A DNA stretch of 64,000 nt from Acidimicrobiia bacterium (GCA_020850945.1 JADZDR010000034.1:1-64000), one strand, 5' to 3'. Numbered from the stretch's first letter, positions 49,458-58,171 are shown. The notes: a model not told the origin generated them from the letters alone. Made by a program: numbers and translations.

Positions 49458-51764
49458 CTAGCCGCCGTTGGCAGCCGGGACATACGGGCGGCACGGCTGG
49501 CCCGCCAGCTTGCACGGCGGGAGCGGTGCCCGTGGGGTGACGCCGGGGAGGAGCGTGAGCGAGACCGACGACGCGTGCGGTCCGCCGAGGCCGACGGTGT
49601 TCGTCGGCGGCGTTGCCGTGTCCACCGAGTCGAACGCCCACGCGCTGTGGTCACCCCCGACGGGTGCGACGACGATCCGGATCCGGCTCCCCGCCCGGAA
49701 GGCGTGGGCGAACGGGAGGATTTGCACGTGGACCTCGTTGAACCCGGCTGCGAGGGGTTCGACTCTGTCGAAGGTGAACGCGGGCACGGTCGGCGTGGAC
49801 GCCGCGTCCTCGGTGTGGCGAACCGACGCCCGCTGCACGCCGGCGTTGACGAACATCTCGGATCCGTCCGGGCGCACCTCGGTGACCGTCACCTGTACGT
49901 CGGTGTCAGTCGACGTCGACGCCAGCCAGAGGTCGGCTGCCGCCGGTCCCGCCGCGACGACGTCTTCACTCAACGGTGCTGTCACGAACCCGAGCCCCTT
50001 GTCGGCGGGCACGGTGCTCCACGTGGGTCCGTAGGTGCGGGGTCGGGCGGACGGATCGGCGACGAAGGCCGCTGTGTCGGGCTCGCCGGGGGTGGACGAG
50101 AGCGTGCCGTCGCTCCCCAGGAACATGGTGGACGGTACCGCCCCGGCCGGTGGCCACGTCGACGAGGTCAGACCCCACCGGGACCGGCGAGCTCCCGGCT
50201 CGGCGGCCAGAGGTCGCTCCAGTCCGACGGTCACACGTGGGCGGGACTCGAAGCTGCGGCGGGCCTCCTCGTACGTGGCGAACAGTGACGGTGGCAGCGG
50301 CAGCCTTCCGTGGCTGGAGCCCCAGATGAACGACGATGTGATGTAGACGAGCCACTTGACCTCGGGGGCTCGGCCCGCGACGTAGATGTCGAGGAACGCG
50401 AGAAGGTCGATGAACGTGCCGACGTCGATCGCTTCGCCGTGCCGGCCGCTCGTCAGGTTGAGCCACACCCTGTCGTTGGCACCCAGGAGCGTCTCCGTGT
50501 CCAGCATGGTGTAGGCGGAGGTCTGTTCGTCCTGGAACTGCAGGGACCCGAACACCGGGACTCGGATCGCGGCCATCCAGCGTGTGAAGTCGCGCCGTGT
50601 GTAGTCAGCCGTCATCGTCGGTTGGGTCCGCACGGCCGTGATCGCGTCCCGTGTCTGCAGGCGCAGCGCCTGGTTGGCTCGGCACGTGGCGTCGGTGGCG
50701 ACGAGCGCGTTGGCGTAGGGCTGCGCGCCGGGCGACGGCGCCGGTTCGGCGTTGGCCTGGCGTTCGCGCAGCCAGCCTTCGGCGAAGCCGTTGTTGACGA
50801 TGCCGCCCGGCCGTCCCACGTCCCAGAGCCGGCTCAGGAACGAGAGCGGGGCGATGGCCGCGAGGTGTGGCGGGCGGGTCCCGGCCGTCACGATCTGGCT
50901 GAACGCGGAGAAGGAGATCCCCACCATCCCGACCCGACCGCCCCGGACGAAGTCCTGGGCGGCGACGGTCTCGACGGCGTCGTAGCCGTCGTAGGCGCTG
51001 GGCAGGTCGAACAGGTCGGCCTCACCCCCCGAACATCCCGACCCCCTGAGCTGGACCGAGACCACCGCGTACCCGGCGAGGCGCAGGAGCACACTGCCCA
51101 CATAGGTCTCACCGGTCGGGGCGAGCGGGTCGTTCGGTAGTCCCAGGGCCATGCCGATGATGTTGGTCACCGCGTCGGCGGGGGCGGCGACCTGGTACCC
51201 GGAGTACTCGATGACGGTCGGGAACGGTCCGTCATCCAGTCGCCGGCCGAGCGGCGGCCGGACCGTGGCGGCCAGAGTGATGCCGTCACGCATGCGGATG
51301 TAGTTGAGACCCGCACGCATCACGGTCCCCCGGTAGAACGACGCCGGCGGATTGTCGCCCGCGACGAGCACCTGCGCGCGGGCCGTCCAGTCGGACGTCT
51401 GGTCGTGCACCACATAACGGGCACCTTGGGAGAGGTTGCGGAACACGGCACTCCCGAGGCGGTCCACCGTCGCTGTCGCGACCGGTGTCGTCGTTCCCGC
51501 CTGCTGTCCTCGTCTCGGCGACGTGGGTGCGGCCCTGCTGATCGTGACCACGTCTCCCGCCGGAAGCCCCGTGACGTAGACCTGCTCGATGCCCGCGAGC
51601 ACCCGCGGGCCTTCCGGTTCCGGTGTGGCTGTCCCCGGCGTGGCACCGGCGGATCCGCCCGGAATCAGGGGGGCCGACGCCAAGATCAGAGTCGCGAAGA
51701 CGAGTGTGACGCCCCCGGTCCCCCGATACCGCCGCGGCGGCGGATTTCCCCCTCGAACAGGCAC
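49458..51764 (-). CDS. Secreted CocE/NonD-family hydrolase (X-Pro dipeptidyl-peptidase-like)
   Basis: A 768-aa exported hydrolase. A signal peptide (VTLVFATLILASAPLIPGGSAGA) is followed by a linker, then the alpha/beta-hydrolase core: MRDGITLAATVRPPLGRRLDDGPFPTVIEYSGYQ, VSVQLRGSGCSGGEADLFD, and the nucleophile elbow GMVGISFSAFSQI. A catalytic Asp region appears in the GSLQFQDEQTSAY neighbourhood and His in SGRHGEAID. The C-terminal jelly-roll is typical (RIRIVVAPVGGDHSAWAFDS). Substrates in this family are cocaine-like esters, glutaryl amides or X-Pro peptides; which applies cannot be told. It lies head-to-tail with GH2, 11 bp apart. Confidence 0.87.
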   Translation of the reverse strand: MPVRGGNPPPRRYRGTGGVTLVFATLILASAPLIPGGSAGATPGTATPEPEGPRVLAGIEQVYVTGLPAGDVVTISRAAPTSPRRGQQAGTTTPVATATVDRLGSAVFRNLSQGARYVVHDQTSDWTARAQVLVAGDNPPASFYRGTVMRAGLNYIRMRDGITLAATVRPPLGRRLDDGPFPTVIEYSGYQVAAPADAVTNIIGMALGLPNDPLAPTGETYVGSVLLRLAGYAVVSVQLRGSGCSGGEADLFDLPSAYDGYDAVETVAAQDFVRGGRVGMVGISFSAFSQIVTAGTRPPHLAAIAPLSFLSRLWDVGRPGGIVNNGFAEGWLRERQANAEPAPSPGAQPYANALVATDATCRANQALRLQTRDAITAVRTQPTMTADYTRRDFTRWMAAIRVPVFGSLQFQDEQTSAYTMLDTETLLGANDRVWLNLTSGRHGEAIDVGTFIDLLAFLDIYVAGRAPEVKWLVYITSSFIWGSSHGRLPLPPSLFATYEEARRSFESRPRVTVGLERPLAAEPGARRSRWGLTSSTWPPAGAVPSTMFLGSDGTLSSTPGEPDTAAFVADPSARPRTYGPTWSTVPADKGLGFVTAPLSEDVVAAGPAAADLWLASTSTDTDVQVTVTEVRPDGSEMFVNAGVQRASVRHTEDAASTPTVPAFTFDRVEPLAAGFNEVHVQILPFAHAFRAGSRIRIVVAPVGGDHSAWAFDSVDTATPPTNTVGLGGPHASSVSLTLLPGVTPRAPLPPCKLAGQPCRPYVPAANGG

Positions 51765-51864
51765 CAGACCAACCCTTCAGGTGCTCGTGTGGATACCCAT
51801 GATGGCAGAGCGTGACGGGCCACACCGCATCGGACCACCGGACGGGTGGCATGCCACCGGGGAG

Positions 51865-52602
51865 TCAGGGGAGTGAAGCCCAGAACTCGCCGAGGAGGTG
51901 GACCGAGGCTTCCGGATCCTGGGCGGCCCAGAAGTGCGCGAGGCCGTCGAGGCGGCCGACTTCGGCACCGAGGATCGCCGCCACCTCGTCGCAGAGGCGG
52001 GCGTCGTCGAAGGGGTCTTCGGTGGCGTGGATGACCAGTCCCGGAACCCCGGTGGGACCCATATCCGCACCCCACGTGGCGTATGTGTTCGGTGTTGCGG
52101 ACCGGTAGAGGTCGAGGATGCAGTCGCCCATCGTCTGGTCCATCTTGCCGAGCATGTCCGTGGCCGCGTCACGGGGCAGCCCCATCGCCTCGAACACGGG
52201 GATCTGGTCCTCGAGCGGGGTGGCGAGCTGGGTCTGCACGAACGCCTCGCCTTCCCCCGGGGTCTGCCAGATGCGGGCGAAGTTGTGCCACACCTGGTCG
52301 GGATGCACGATCGTGGCGACATCGGCGGCCCAGGACCGGATCAGCTCCGGTCGGGTCGTGGCGATCCGGTACGTGAGTCCGGCACCCCAGTCGTGGCCGA
52401 CGAGGTCCACAGGCTCCGCGAGGTCCTCGAGCCGCCTTCCGAGCCAGGCGGCGTAGTCGTCCTTGGTGGCACCGAACCCTTCGGGACGCGGACAGCCGAA
52501 GCCCGGCAGGGCAACGGCCGTGGTCGGCTCGTCGATGAGGGAACGGAGCGGATCCCAGTACGAAGCGGTCTCGGGCACCCCGTGGACGAAGACGATCGGC
52601 AT
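51865..52602 (-). CDS. Alpha/beta hydrolase, haloalkane-dehalogenase/epoxide-hydrolase-like
   Basis: A 245-aa compact hydrolase. MPIVFVHGVPETASYWDPL is the oxyanion region, VDLVGHDWGAGLTYRIATT the nucleophile elbow with Asp, VIHATEDPFDDA the acid strand and LDGLAHFWAAQDPEA the catalytic His. The Asp nucleophile indicates dehalogenase or epoxide-hydrolase chemistry rather than ester cleavage. The ATG is one base after the SRPBCC stop, so the two are cotranscribed. Confidence 0.85.
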   Translation of the reverse strand: MPIVFVHGVPETASYWDPLRSLIDEPTTAVALPGFGCPRPEGFGATKDDYAAWLGRRLEDLAEPVDLVGHDWGAGLTYRIATTRPELIRSWAADVATIVHPDQVWHNFARIWQTPGEGEAFVQTQLATPLEDQIPVFEAMGLPRDAATDMLGKMDQTMGDCILDLYRSATPNTYATWGADMGPTGVPGLVIHATEDPFDDARLCDEVAAILGAEVGRLDGLAHFWAAQDPEASVHLLGEFWASLP

Positions 52603-52603
52603 G

Positions 52604-53059
52604 TCAGCGCGCTTCGAGCTCGGCCTTCATGCGTTCGAGGGTGGCCTGCATCCCCCGCTGGTTCGTCTTGCCGCGTGCCCAGCCGAGGAGGCGCCAGTAG
52701 AGACGCGTCAGGAACGAGTCGTGGAGCCGGAACGACTCGGTCACGTCGGTGCCGTCGCCTGCCGCTTCGAGCTCGTAGCGCCACATGATCACGGGCTTGC
52801 CGGAGAGGCCGACGTCGAACGCGAACTCCTTCTCGGGTTCGCAGGCGACCACGACGCACGGTGACCAGTAGGTCGGGCCCCGCCCGTTGCGCTTGACATG
52901 CCCGCGGAAGCGGGCGCCGACCTCGGGGCCGGTCGCGCCGTCGAGCCACTCAGCCTCGAAGGTCTCCGGGCTGTACTCGCCGATGCGGGTCACGTCGCTC
53001 ACGAGGGCCCAGACCGCAGACGGCGGCGCCTTTATGTGGAGGGTGGCAGAACCGTGCAT
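52604..53059 (-). CDS. SRPBCC-family protein
   Basis: A 151-aa START-like protein: MHGSATLHIKAPPSAVWALVSDVTRIGEYSPETFEAEWLDGATGPEVGARFRGHVKRNGRG is the polyketide-cyclase/SRPBCC opening, with a C-terminal helix RGKTNQRGMQATLERMKAELEAR. ATG 53059 lies 6 nt after TATCCT, a leaderless arrangement; the 193-aa track form is too long. Operon with the downstream hydrolase suggests a shared hydrophobic substrate. Confidence 0.86.
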   Translation of the reverse strand: MHGSATLHIKAPPSAVWALVSDVTRIGEYSPETFEAEWLDGATGPEVGARFRGHVKRNGRGPTYWSPCVVVACEPEKEFAFDVGLSGKPVIMWRYELEAAGDGTDVTESFRLHDSFLTRLYWRLLGWARGKTNQRGMQATLERMKAELEAR

Positions 53060-53117
53060 CAGCCGAGGATAGGGGCGGGGCCGAGAACGCGGGAATCCGC
53101 GGTGTCCCCGGTCTACA

Positions 53118-53369
53118 TCAGGGGACAAGGCAGTCGATGGCCGCGGCGAGGTCGTGATCCCGTTCCGTGACAGCGCCGACGTCATGCGAGACGAGGGTTA
53201 TCGTCACGCGGTTCCAGCGGTTTTCCCAGTCGGGATGGTGGTTGCGGCGTTCGGCCTCGAGAGCGACGCGGGTCATGAAGCCGAAGGCCTCGGAGAAGTC
53301 CCGGAAGGTGAACTCGCGACGCAGGCCGGAGTCGGTGAGCGCCCAGCCGGCGGGCAGGTCGTCGTGCAT
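53118..53369 (-). CDS. phhB: Pterin-4-alpha-carbinolamine dehydratase
   Basis: A complete 83-aa PCD/DCoH protein, which dehydrates 4a-hydroxytetrahydrobiopterin: [72 protein letters not shown]. The HHPDW active-site motif is intact, and the T-HD-G---ERD end is canonical. No phenylalanine hydroxylase is nearby, so it may recycle another pterin. TAGCAT about 10 nt upstream suggests a short or absent leader. Confidence 0.92.
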   Translation of the reverse strand: MHDDLPAGWALTDSGLRREFTFRDFSEAFGFMTRVALEAERRNHHPDWENRWNRVTITLVSHDVGAVTERDHDLAAAIDCLVP

Positions 53370-53531
53370 CGTGGGTCACAATGCTATGCGGGACGGATGC
53401 ATCGGTCACGGGCTGAATGATGCCTTCGCGGCCCGATCCTCTACCCTCGTCCACATTGCGAGCAATTCGGAGGTGCCGGTTCCGGCGGAGCGGGCTTCCA
53501 GATCAGGCCATACGGTCGGAAGGGTGAGCCG

Positions 53532-54269
53532 ATGACTCGTCACCACGAAAGCGAATCAGGCCGAGCTGGCCCCAGGCCGGAGCCGTACTGGCCGAAGCGA
53601 CCCGGATTCAGCATCGCCTATTGGTTCCTGCGTTACGGCCTCGAGTTCTTGATGCGGCTCCTCTACCGGGTCAAGGTCGAGGGACGTGCCAACGTGCCCC
53701 GCAAGGGTTCCGTGATCCTCGCCGCCAACCACCTCTCGGCGTTCGACCCGCCGTTCTTCGCGATCGCGTTCAGGCGGCGCATCACGGCTCTCGCCAATGC
53801 CCGGTACTTCGATTCCAAGAACGGCTGGTTCTTCCGTGGCATGGGCCAGATCCCCCTCGTACCCGGCGACGACATCTCCAGGGATCTCGCGTTCGACTGC
53901 GCGCGAGGTCTCCTCGGCCACGGCAAGATCCTCGGCATCTTTCCCGAGGGCAACCGCTCACTCGACGGCAAGCTGCACCGGGGCCGCCTCGGTGTCGCCG
54001 TCCTCGCCCGCGAGGCCGGGGTACCGGTCGTTCCCGCCGGCATCGTCGGGACCTTCGACGTGCTGCCCAAAGGCGCGAAGCGCCCCAAGGTGTTCCGTCG
54101 CATCACGATCCGGGTGGGTGAGCCCCTGACGCATCCGAGCGGTCGCGCAGTCGATGACCGCGCCTTCACCGACGCCGTCATGGCCTCCCTCGCCGAGCTC
54201 ACCGGGCAGGAGCAGAGCAACACCTACACCGAGTCGCGCACGCGCAGGGCCGAGCCCGCCGCGTCATAG
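53532..54269 (+). CDS. plsC: 1-acyl-sn-glycerol-3-phosphate acyltransferase
   Basis: PlsC adds the second acyl chain in phosphatidic acid synthesis. In this 245-aa protein the acyltransferase motifs are in order: AANHLSAFDPPFF (H-x4-D), the PLVPGDD region, GILGIFPEGNRSLDGK (FPEG) and VPVVPAGIVG. One hydrophobic segment near 30-50 (FSIAYWFLRYGLEFLMRLLY) anchors it to the membrane. It is convergent with arsC, overlapping by 6 bp. Confidence 0.88.
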   Translation: MTRHHESESGRAGPRPEPYWPKRPGFSIAYWFLRYGLEFLMRLLYRVKVEGRANVPRKGSVILAANHLSAFDPPFFAIAFRRRITALANARYFDSKNGWFFRGMGQIPLVPGDDISRDLAFDCARGLLGHGKILGIFPEGNRSLDGKLHRGRLGVAVLAREAGVPVVPAGIVGTFDVLPKGAKRPKVFRRITIRVGEPLTHPSGRAVDDRAFTDAVMASLAELTGQEQSNTYTESRTRRAEPAAS

Positions 54270-54656
54270 TCGGCGGGGTTCGTCGGCGGACTCGGCGGAC
54301 CCGGGTCCGTCGATGAGCTCGAGGACTCGTTCAGGGGGCCTGGCTACGACGGCGCGGTCCCCGACGATGACGATCGGCCGTTCGATGAGACGGGGGTGCT
54401 GCGTCAGCGCATCGAGGACCTCGTCGGCGCCGGCCTCGTCGAGGCCGAGCTCGGCCCAGAGGGCCTCACCTGTGCGGGCAACGGTGCGGGGGTCGTCGGT
54501 GCCGAGCATCGCCAGCACACGCGCCAGCTCCTCCGGGGTCGGCGGTTCCCGCAGGTAGTCGAGGTAGGTCGCGTCGACGCCGTGCTCGGCGAGGATGCCC
54601 TTCGTGGTGCGGCACTTCGAACATGACGCGTTGAACCACACGATCGGCTCAGACAT
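54264..54656 (-). CDS. arsC: ArsC/Spx-family arsenate reductase-like protein
   Basis: A 130-aa glutaredoxin-type ArsC: VWFNASCSKCRTTKGILAEHGVDATYLDYLREPPTPEEL has the catalytic Cys in a C-x2-C setting, and HPRLIERPIVIVGDRAVVARPPERVLEL is the conserved RP-V-----A-V-RP end. The family includes YfgD-like proteins whose substrate is not arsenate. No other ars gene is adjacent; the partner at 54738 is a flavoprotein. Confidence 0.86.
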   Translation of the reverse strand: MSEPIVWFNASCSKCRTTKGILAEHGVDATYLDYLREPPTPEELARVLAMLGTDDPRTVARTGEALWAELGLDEAGADEVLDALTQHPRLIERPIVIVGDRAVVARPPERVLELIDGPGSAESADEPRRL

Positions 54657-54737
54657 CGGGGCAGGCCCTCCTTGTGGGATCGTCCAACTCGTCGCCGAAG
54701 GTACGACTTGGGGCCTGCGACGCGCGGGATCGGTGCG

Positions 54738-55952
54738 TCATCGGAGCTCCGCGAGCGGGATGTCGGGATCGGCGAGGCGTGCCGGATCGAGCCGTCCGGC
54801 GGTGCCGACGATGGCTTTGAGGTCCTCCACGACATCCCATGTGTTCACGTGCATCGCCGCGCGCACGGAGCCGTCCTGATGCCAGAAGGCGATGAACTCG
54901 CGGGCCGCGAGGTGTCCCCGGACGGCGACCGTGTCGTCTGCGTCGCCGTAGCCGACGTACTCCATGCCGAGGTCGTACTGGTCGGAGAAGAAGTACGGCA
55001 GCCGTGTGTAGGACTCCTCGGCACCGGCGGCATTGCGGCCGGCGGTGCTTCCCTGGTTGAGGGCGTTTGCCCAGTGCTCGACACGGAGATGCCGCCCGAA
55101 GTGGGGATGCCACGCGTTGGCTACGTCTCCGGCAGCGTAGACACCGGGGACAGCCGTCGCGAGATGTTCGTCGGTGACGATTCCGTTGTCGACGGCGAGC
55201 CCAGCCCCATCCGCGAGGTCGGTGCGTGGGATCACACCGATCCCGGCTACGACGACGTCGGCCGCCTCGACCCGGCCGTCGTCGAGGACGACGGTCTCGA
55301 CGTGGCCGGATCCCCGCAGTTCGGTGACGCCGCGGCCGAGGCGGAGCTCGACTCCGTGATCGGCGTGGAGGTCGCGGAAGACGGCACCGATCTCAGTGCC
55401 GAGCACGCGCTGGAGCGGCACAGGGGAAGGATCGATCATGACGACGTCGGCGCCCATCTGCCGGGCCGAGGCTGCGACTTCCGAGCCGATCCAGCCGGCG
55501 CCGATCACGGCGGCACGACCGGCGGCGGCGATGGCGTCGTGCAGTCGGAGTGAGTCCTCGAGTGTGCGCAGGTAGTAGACGCCGGCAAGGTCGGTGCCGG
55601 GGACCGCGAGGCGTCTCGGCGCGGCACCTGTGGCAAGCACGACTGCGTCGAAGGCGATGCTCTCACCGCCGGCGAGCGAGATGGTGTGGTTGGTCGTGTC
55701 GAGGCGTGTCGCCATGTCGCGGACCAGCTCGATGGCGTGCTCTTGGTAGAAGGATTCGGGGTGGACGTAGGCGGTCTCGGCTGCCTTGTCACCGCGTAGG
55801 ACATCCTTGGACAGCGGCGGCCGCTCGTAGGGTGGCTCCTCCTCGTTGCCGATGAGGAGGATGGGGCCGTCGAAGCCGGCTTCGCGTGCGGCCTCGGCAG
55901 CCTTGGCGCCGGCGAGGCCGGCGCCGACGATCGCGAGCCTGCGCTTGCTCAT
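54738..55952 (-). CDS. Ferredoxin-reductase-type FAD/NAD oxidoreductase
   Basis: A 404-aa flavoprotein of the BphA4/rubredoxin-ferredoxin reductase group. RLAIVGAGLAGAKAAEAARE is the FAD fold, PPYERPPLSKDVLRGD the signature loop, AAVIGAGWIGSEVAASARQMGADVVMID the NAD fold, VPGVYAAGDVANAW the second FAD contact, and ~320-404 a Reductase_C domain (YFFSDQYDLGMEYVGY). GAGGAGAAATCC precedes the ATG. No ferredoxin or P450 gene lies beside it. It is divergent from the lysine-rich mini-gene. Confidence 0.9.
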   Translation of the reverse strand: MSKRRLAIVGAGLAGAKAAEAAREAGFDGPILLIGNEEEPPYERPPLSKDVLRGDKAAETAYVHPESFYQEHAIELVRDMATRLDTTNHTISLAGGESIAFDAVVLATGAAPRRLAVPGTDLAGVYYLRTLEDSLRLHDAIAAAGRAAVIGAGWIGSEVAASARQMGADVVMIDPSPVPLQRVLGTEIGAVFRDLHADHGVELRLGRGVTELRGSGHVETVVLDDGRVEAADVVVAGIGVIPRTDLADGAGLAVDNGIVTDEHLATAVPGVYAAGDVANAWHPHFGRHLRVEHWANALNQGSTAGRNAAGAEESYTRLPYFFSDQYDLGMEYVGYGDADDTVAVRGHLAAREFIAFWHQDGSVRAAMHVNTWDVVEDLKAIVGTAGRLDPARLADPDIPLAELR

Positions 55953-56042
55953 GGATTTCTCCTCTCGTGCTGCAACGGCGTGACGGGGTCCGCCTGATAC
56001 AGTCTGGTCTTCCTGAGCCGGCCATTCCCGGGGAGTGAACCC

Positions 56043-56108
56043 ATGGCGAAGAAGAAGTCCAAGAAGAAGGACAAGAAGAAGAAGGGCAAGAAGGGCAAGA
56101 AGAAGTAG
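56043..56108 (+). CDS. 21-aa lysine-rich mini-protein
   Basis: ATG GCG followed by AAG-rich codons encodes MAKKKSKKKDKKKKGKKGKKK and a TAG stop: 15 of 21 residues are lysine. GGGGAG sits 8 nt before the ATG, and GATACAGT in the upstream 50 bp looks like a -10 region. All lysines use AAG, unlike any random frame in this GC-rich DNA. The ORF is too short for the track. A nucleic-acid or ribosome-binding role is plausible from charge alone; no family is known to me that matches exactly. It converges with a MarR gene 13 bp away. Confidence 0.7.
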   Translation: MAKKKSKKKDKKKKGKKGKKK

Positions 56109-56121
56109 GGGCCCAACACCG

Positions 56122-56706
56122 TCACGCGGGTTGGTGTTCGGGGCAGTTCACGCGGAGGTCGGCGGCCGCGAGGTCGGCGCCGATGAGCGTGCAGGTGTGG
56201 GTGGTGCCCTTGCGCTGATAGTGGTGGCAGGTGAAACAGGTGCGGGAGATCGCGATCGCGCCTGTGCCTACGAGATGGGCGATGAGGTTGAGGAGTGCCT
56301 CGAGCATGTCCGCCTGCGTGTCTCGCGGTAGGGCCTCGATGGCGGTGACGAAGCCGGTGTCCGCCCTGTCGAGGTTCCGTGCGAGCCGTCTCCCGGCAGG
56401 GGTGAGCTGACACGAGGTACGGCGGCTGTCGGCCGTGTCGCGGCGGCGCGTGACGAGTCCCTTCTGTTCGAGGCTCGCCAGCGAGTCCGTGGCGGTGGGC
56501 TGGGTGACGCCGATCTCGGCCGCGAGAGGGCCGACATGCGCCCGAGGCGGCGGTCCCTCGGCGAGTGTCGTCAGGAGCTCGACCTGGAGCGGGCTGAGGC
56601 CGTGGGCGCCGGCGTTGGCCTGGCGGTTGATGCGATGTGCCCGCGCAAGGCGGTCGAGAGCAGCGAGAACCTTCTCCGCGAGTGCTTCGGGCCGGTCGGG
56701 CTTCAT
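56122..56706 (-). CDS. MarR-family regulator with C-terminal cysteine cluster
   Basis: A 194-aa protein. Residues 1-145 are a MarR winged helix: LSPLQVELLTTLAEGPPPRAHVGPLAAEIGVTQPTATDSLASLEQKGLVTRRRDTADSRRTSCQLTPAGRRL. The last ~45 residues carry CFTCHHYQRKGTTHTC...LRVNCPEH, four cysteines plus histidines that could bind Zn or an iron-sulfur cluster. The ATG at 56706 overlaps the redoxin stop (ATGA); the 340-aa track ORF is wrong. The cysteine tail and redoxin partner suggest a redox-sensing repressor of this operon. Confidence 0.85.
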   Translation of the reverse strand: MKPDRPEALAEKVLAALDRLARAHRINRQANAGAHGLSPLQVELLTTLAEGPPPRAHVGPLAAEIGVTQPTATDSLASLEQKGLVTRRRDTADSRRTSCQLTPAGRRLARNLDRADTGFVTAIEALPRDTQADMLEALLNLIAHLVGTGAIAISRTCFTCHHYQRKGTTHTCTLIGADLAAADLRVNCPEHQPA

Positions 56707-57185
56707 GCGGTCTCGGCCGGGGTGTCCTCGGAGAGAAGGCGGCCGAGCAGGACTCCGAGGGAGAGGTCGTCGACGGCGCCGAAGATCGAACGGCGGAGAC
56801 GGCCCTCGCGGTCGAGGAGCAGTGTGGAGGGAGTGCCCCGCAACCCGTAGCGGCCCATCGTCTCCGGGATGCCGCGGCCTTCGTTGCGGTCGACGCCGAC
56901 GGGGAACTCGATGCGGTACTCGGCGACGAACACGGCCAGCGCGTCGGGTCCCATCACGTCGTGGTGCTCGAACACGGTGTGCAGGCCCAGGACTGTGACC
57001 TCGCCGTCGGGGAAGCTCCGGTGGACACGCTGGGCGAGGGGAAGGCCATGGCTGATGCAGCCCGGGCAGAGCATCTGGAACGTCTCGATCATGACGACCC
57101 GCCCCCGGAGGTCTGCCAGGTCGATCGGGGGGCTGTTCACCCAAGCCGAGACGCTCAGCTCCACGAGGTCACCTACACCCTCCAT
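56703..57185 (-). CDS. Redoxin/TlpA-type thiol-disulfide protein
   Basis: A 160-aa thioredoxin-fold protein: PPIDLADLRGRVVMIETFQMLCPGCISHGLPLAQRVHRSFPDGEVTVLGLHTVFEHHDVMGPDALAVFVAEYRIEFPVGVD. The active site CPGC follows the usual beta strand, and GLRGTPSTLLLDREGRL gives the cis-Pro loop. There is no signal peptide, so it is cytoplasmic, unlike most TlpA proteins. ATG 57185 is preceded by a TATTGA box and GGGGG; the 216-aa track start crosses the promoter. MarR follows with ATGA coupling. Confidence 0.84.
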   Translation of the reverse strand: MEGVGDLVELSVSAWVNSPPIDLADLRGRVVMIETFQMLCPGCISHGLPLAQRVHRSFPDGEVTVLGLHTVFEHHDVMGPDALAVFVAEYRIEFPVGVDRNEGRGIPETMGRYGLRGTPSTLLLDREGRLRRSIFGAVDDLSLGVLLGRLLSEDTPAETA

Positions 57186-57196
57186 CCCCCAAGTCA

Positions 57197-57209
57197 ATAG
57201 GAATCCTAT
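57197..57209. promoter_or_regulatory. Palindrome ATAGGA-A-TCCTAT, candidate MarR operator
   Basis: A perfect 13-bp palindrome sits 12 bp before the redoxin start, over its promoter, and 48 bp before the enoyl-CoA hydratase GTG. The coupled MarR protein is the likely binder. Confidence 0.65.
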
Positions 57210-57256
57210 GTAACTGTCAAGGTCACATGAGACTCGGCGCAGTAGCATCACCGCTC

Positions 57257-58030
57257 GTGGAGTTCGAGACCATCGAAGTGGCGGTCGACGGCGCTCGCGG
57301 ATCGTTGACGCTGAACCGGCCTGACAAGTTGAACCCGCTGTCGGTCGAGACACTGGGCGAAATCGAAGCCGCGGCCCGGTGGTTCGACACCCATCCGGAC
57401 CTCAAGGTCATCGTCGTGTCGGGGCGAGGTAGGGCGTTCTGCGCAGGCTTCGACCTCCTCTCCTTCGGGCAGCCCGGCGACATCTCCCATCCGCGTGACG
57501 CTGCCGACGCCGGCTGGCGCATGGGGCGCGCACTCGAGGAGGTGCAGGCGGTGACCGTCGCCCGCATCCGGGGTTGGTGCGTCGGCGGCGGCCTCGTGCT
57601 GGCGGCCGGGTGCGACCTCCGCGTCGCGGCCGACGATGCCCGCTTCTCGATCCCCGAGGTGGAGCTCGGTATCCCGCTCGCCTGGGGCGGCATCCCCCGC
57701 CTCGTGCGCGAGATCGGCCCTGCCCGCACGAAGGAGCTCGTCATGACCTGCCGCGAGTTCTCCCCCGCCGAAGCCCACGCGGCCGGATTCCTCAACCGAG
57801 TGGTCCCGGCCGAGGAGCTCGACACGGCTGTCGACGACCTCGTCGCCACGCTCGTCCGCATGCCGCGTCTCGCCCTCCGTGCCACGAAGGCCCACACGAA
57901 TGCGGTGACCGAGTCGACGGTGGGCACGGGCCGTAGTTGGTCCGACGCAGACGGTCTGGTGAGCGCGCTCTCGGACCCCGAGTGCCGTGAAGCCGGCGTG
58001 CGGTACCTGACACGCGTCCGCGAGAAGTAG
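57257..58030 (+). CDS. Enoyl-CoA hydratase/isomerase (crotonase) family protein
   Basis: A 257-aa crotonase-fold enzyme. GSLTLNRPDKLNPLSVETLGEIEAA, VIVVSGRGRAFCAGFDLLSF (oxyanion hole 1), RIRGWCVGGGLVLAAGCDLRVAADDARFSIPEVELGIPLAWGG (oxyanion hole 2) are in place; the Glu of PEVELGI is at the second catalytic position. GTG 57257 is 8 nt after TAGCAT and starts with VEFETIEV; ATG 57227 is the track alternative. Substrate is an acyl-CoA not specified by context. Confidence 0.88.
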   Translation: MEFETIEVAVDGARGSLTLNRPDKLNPLSVETLGEIEAAARWFDTHPDLKVIVVSGRGRAFCAGFDLLSFGQPGDISHPRDAADAGWRMGRALEEVQAVTVARIRGWCVGGGLVLAAGCDLRVAADDARFSIPEVELGIPLAWGGIPRLVREIGPARTKELVMTCREFSPAEAHAAGFLNRVVPAEELDTAVDDLVATLVRMPRLALRATKAHTNAVTESTVGTGRSWSDADGLVSALSDPECREAGVRYLTRVREK

Positions 58031-58100
58031 GGCATCTCGGGTTCGAGGTGCTGGAGGACCAGTACCGCGGCCATAGCCCGCCATTCCTGCGCGCGACTCG

Positions 58101-58171
58101 CGTTCTTGCGCGCGTATCGACATCTAGCTGGCGCGAATCGCGCGCAAGAGCGCGGGACGCGCGCAAGAACG
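58101..58171. terminator. Large inverted repeat CGTTCTTGCGCGCGT / ACGCGCGCAAGAACG
   Basis: The 15-bp arms are perfectly complementary around a 41-nt loop that contains another GCGCGCAAGA copy. It lies 70 bp after the crotonase stop and before the wrecked ArsR-SRPBCC pair. It may terminate both convergent transcripts; no U tract follows. Confidence 0.5.
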
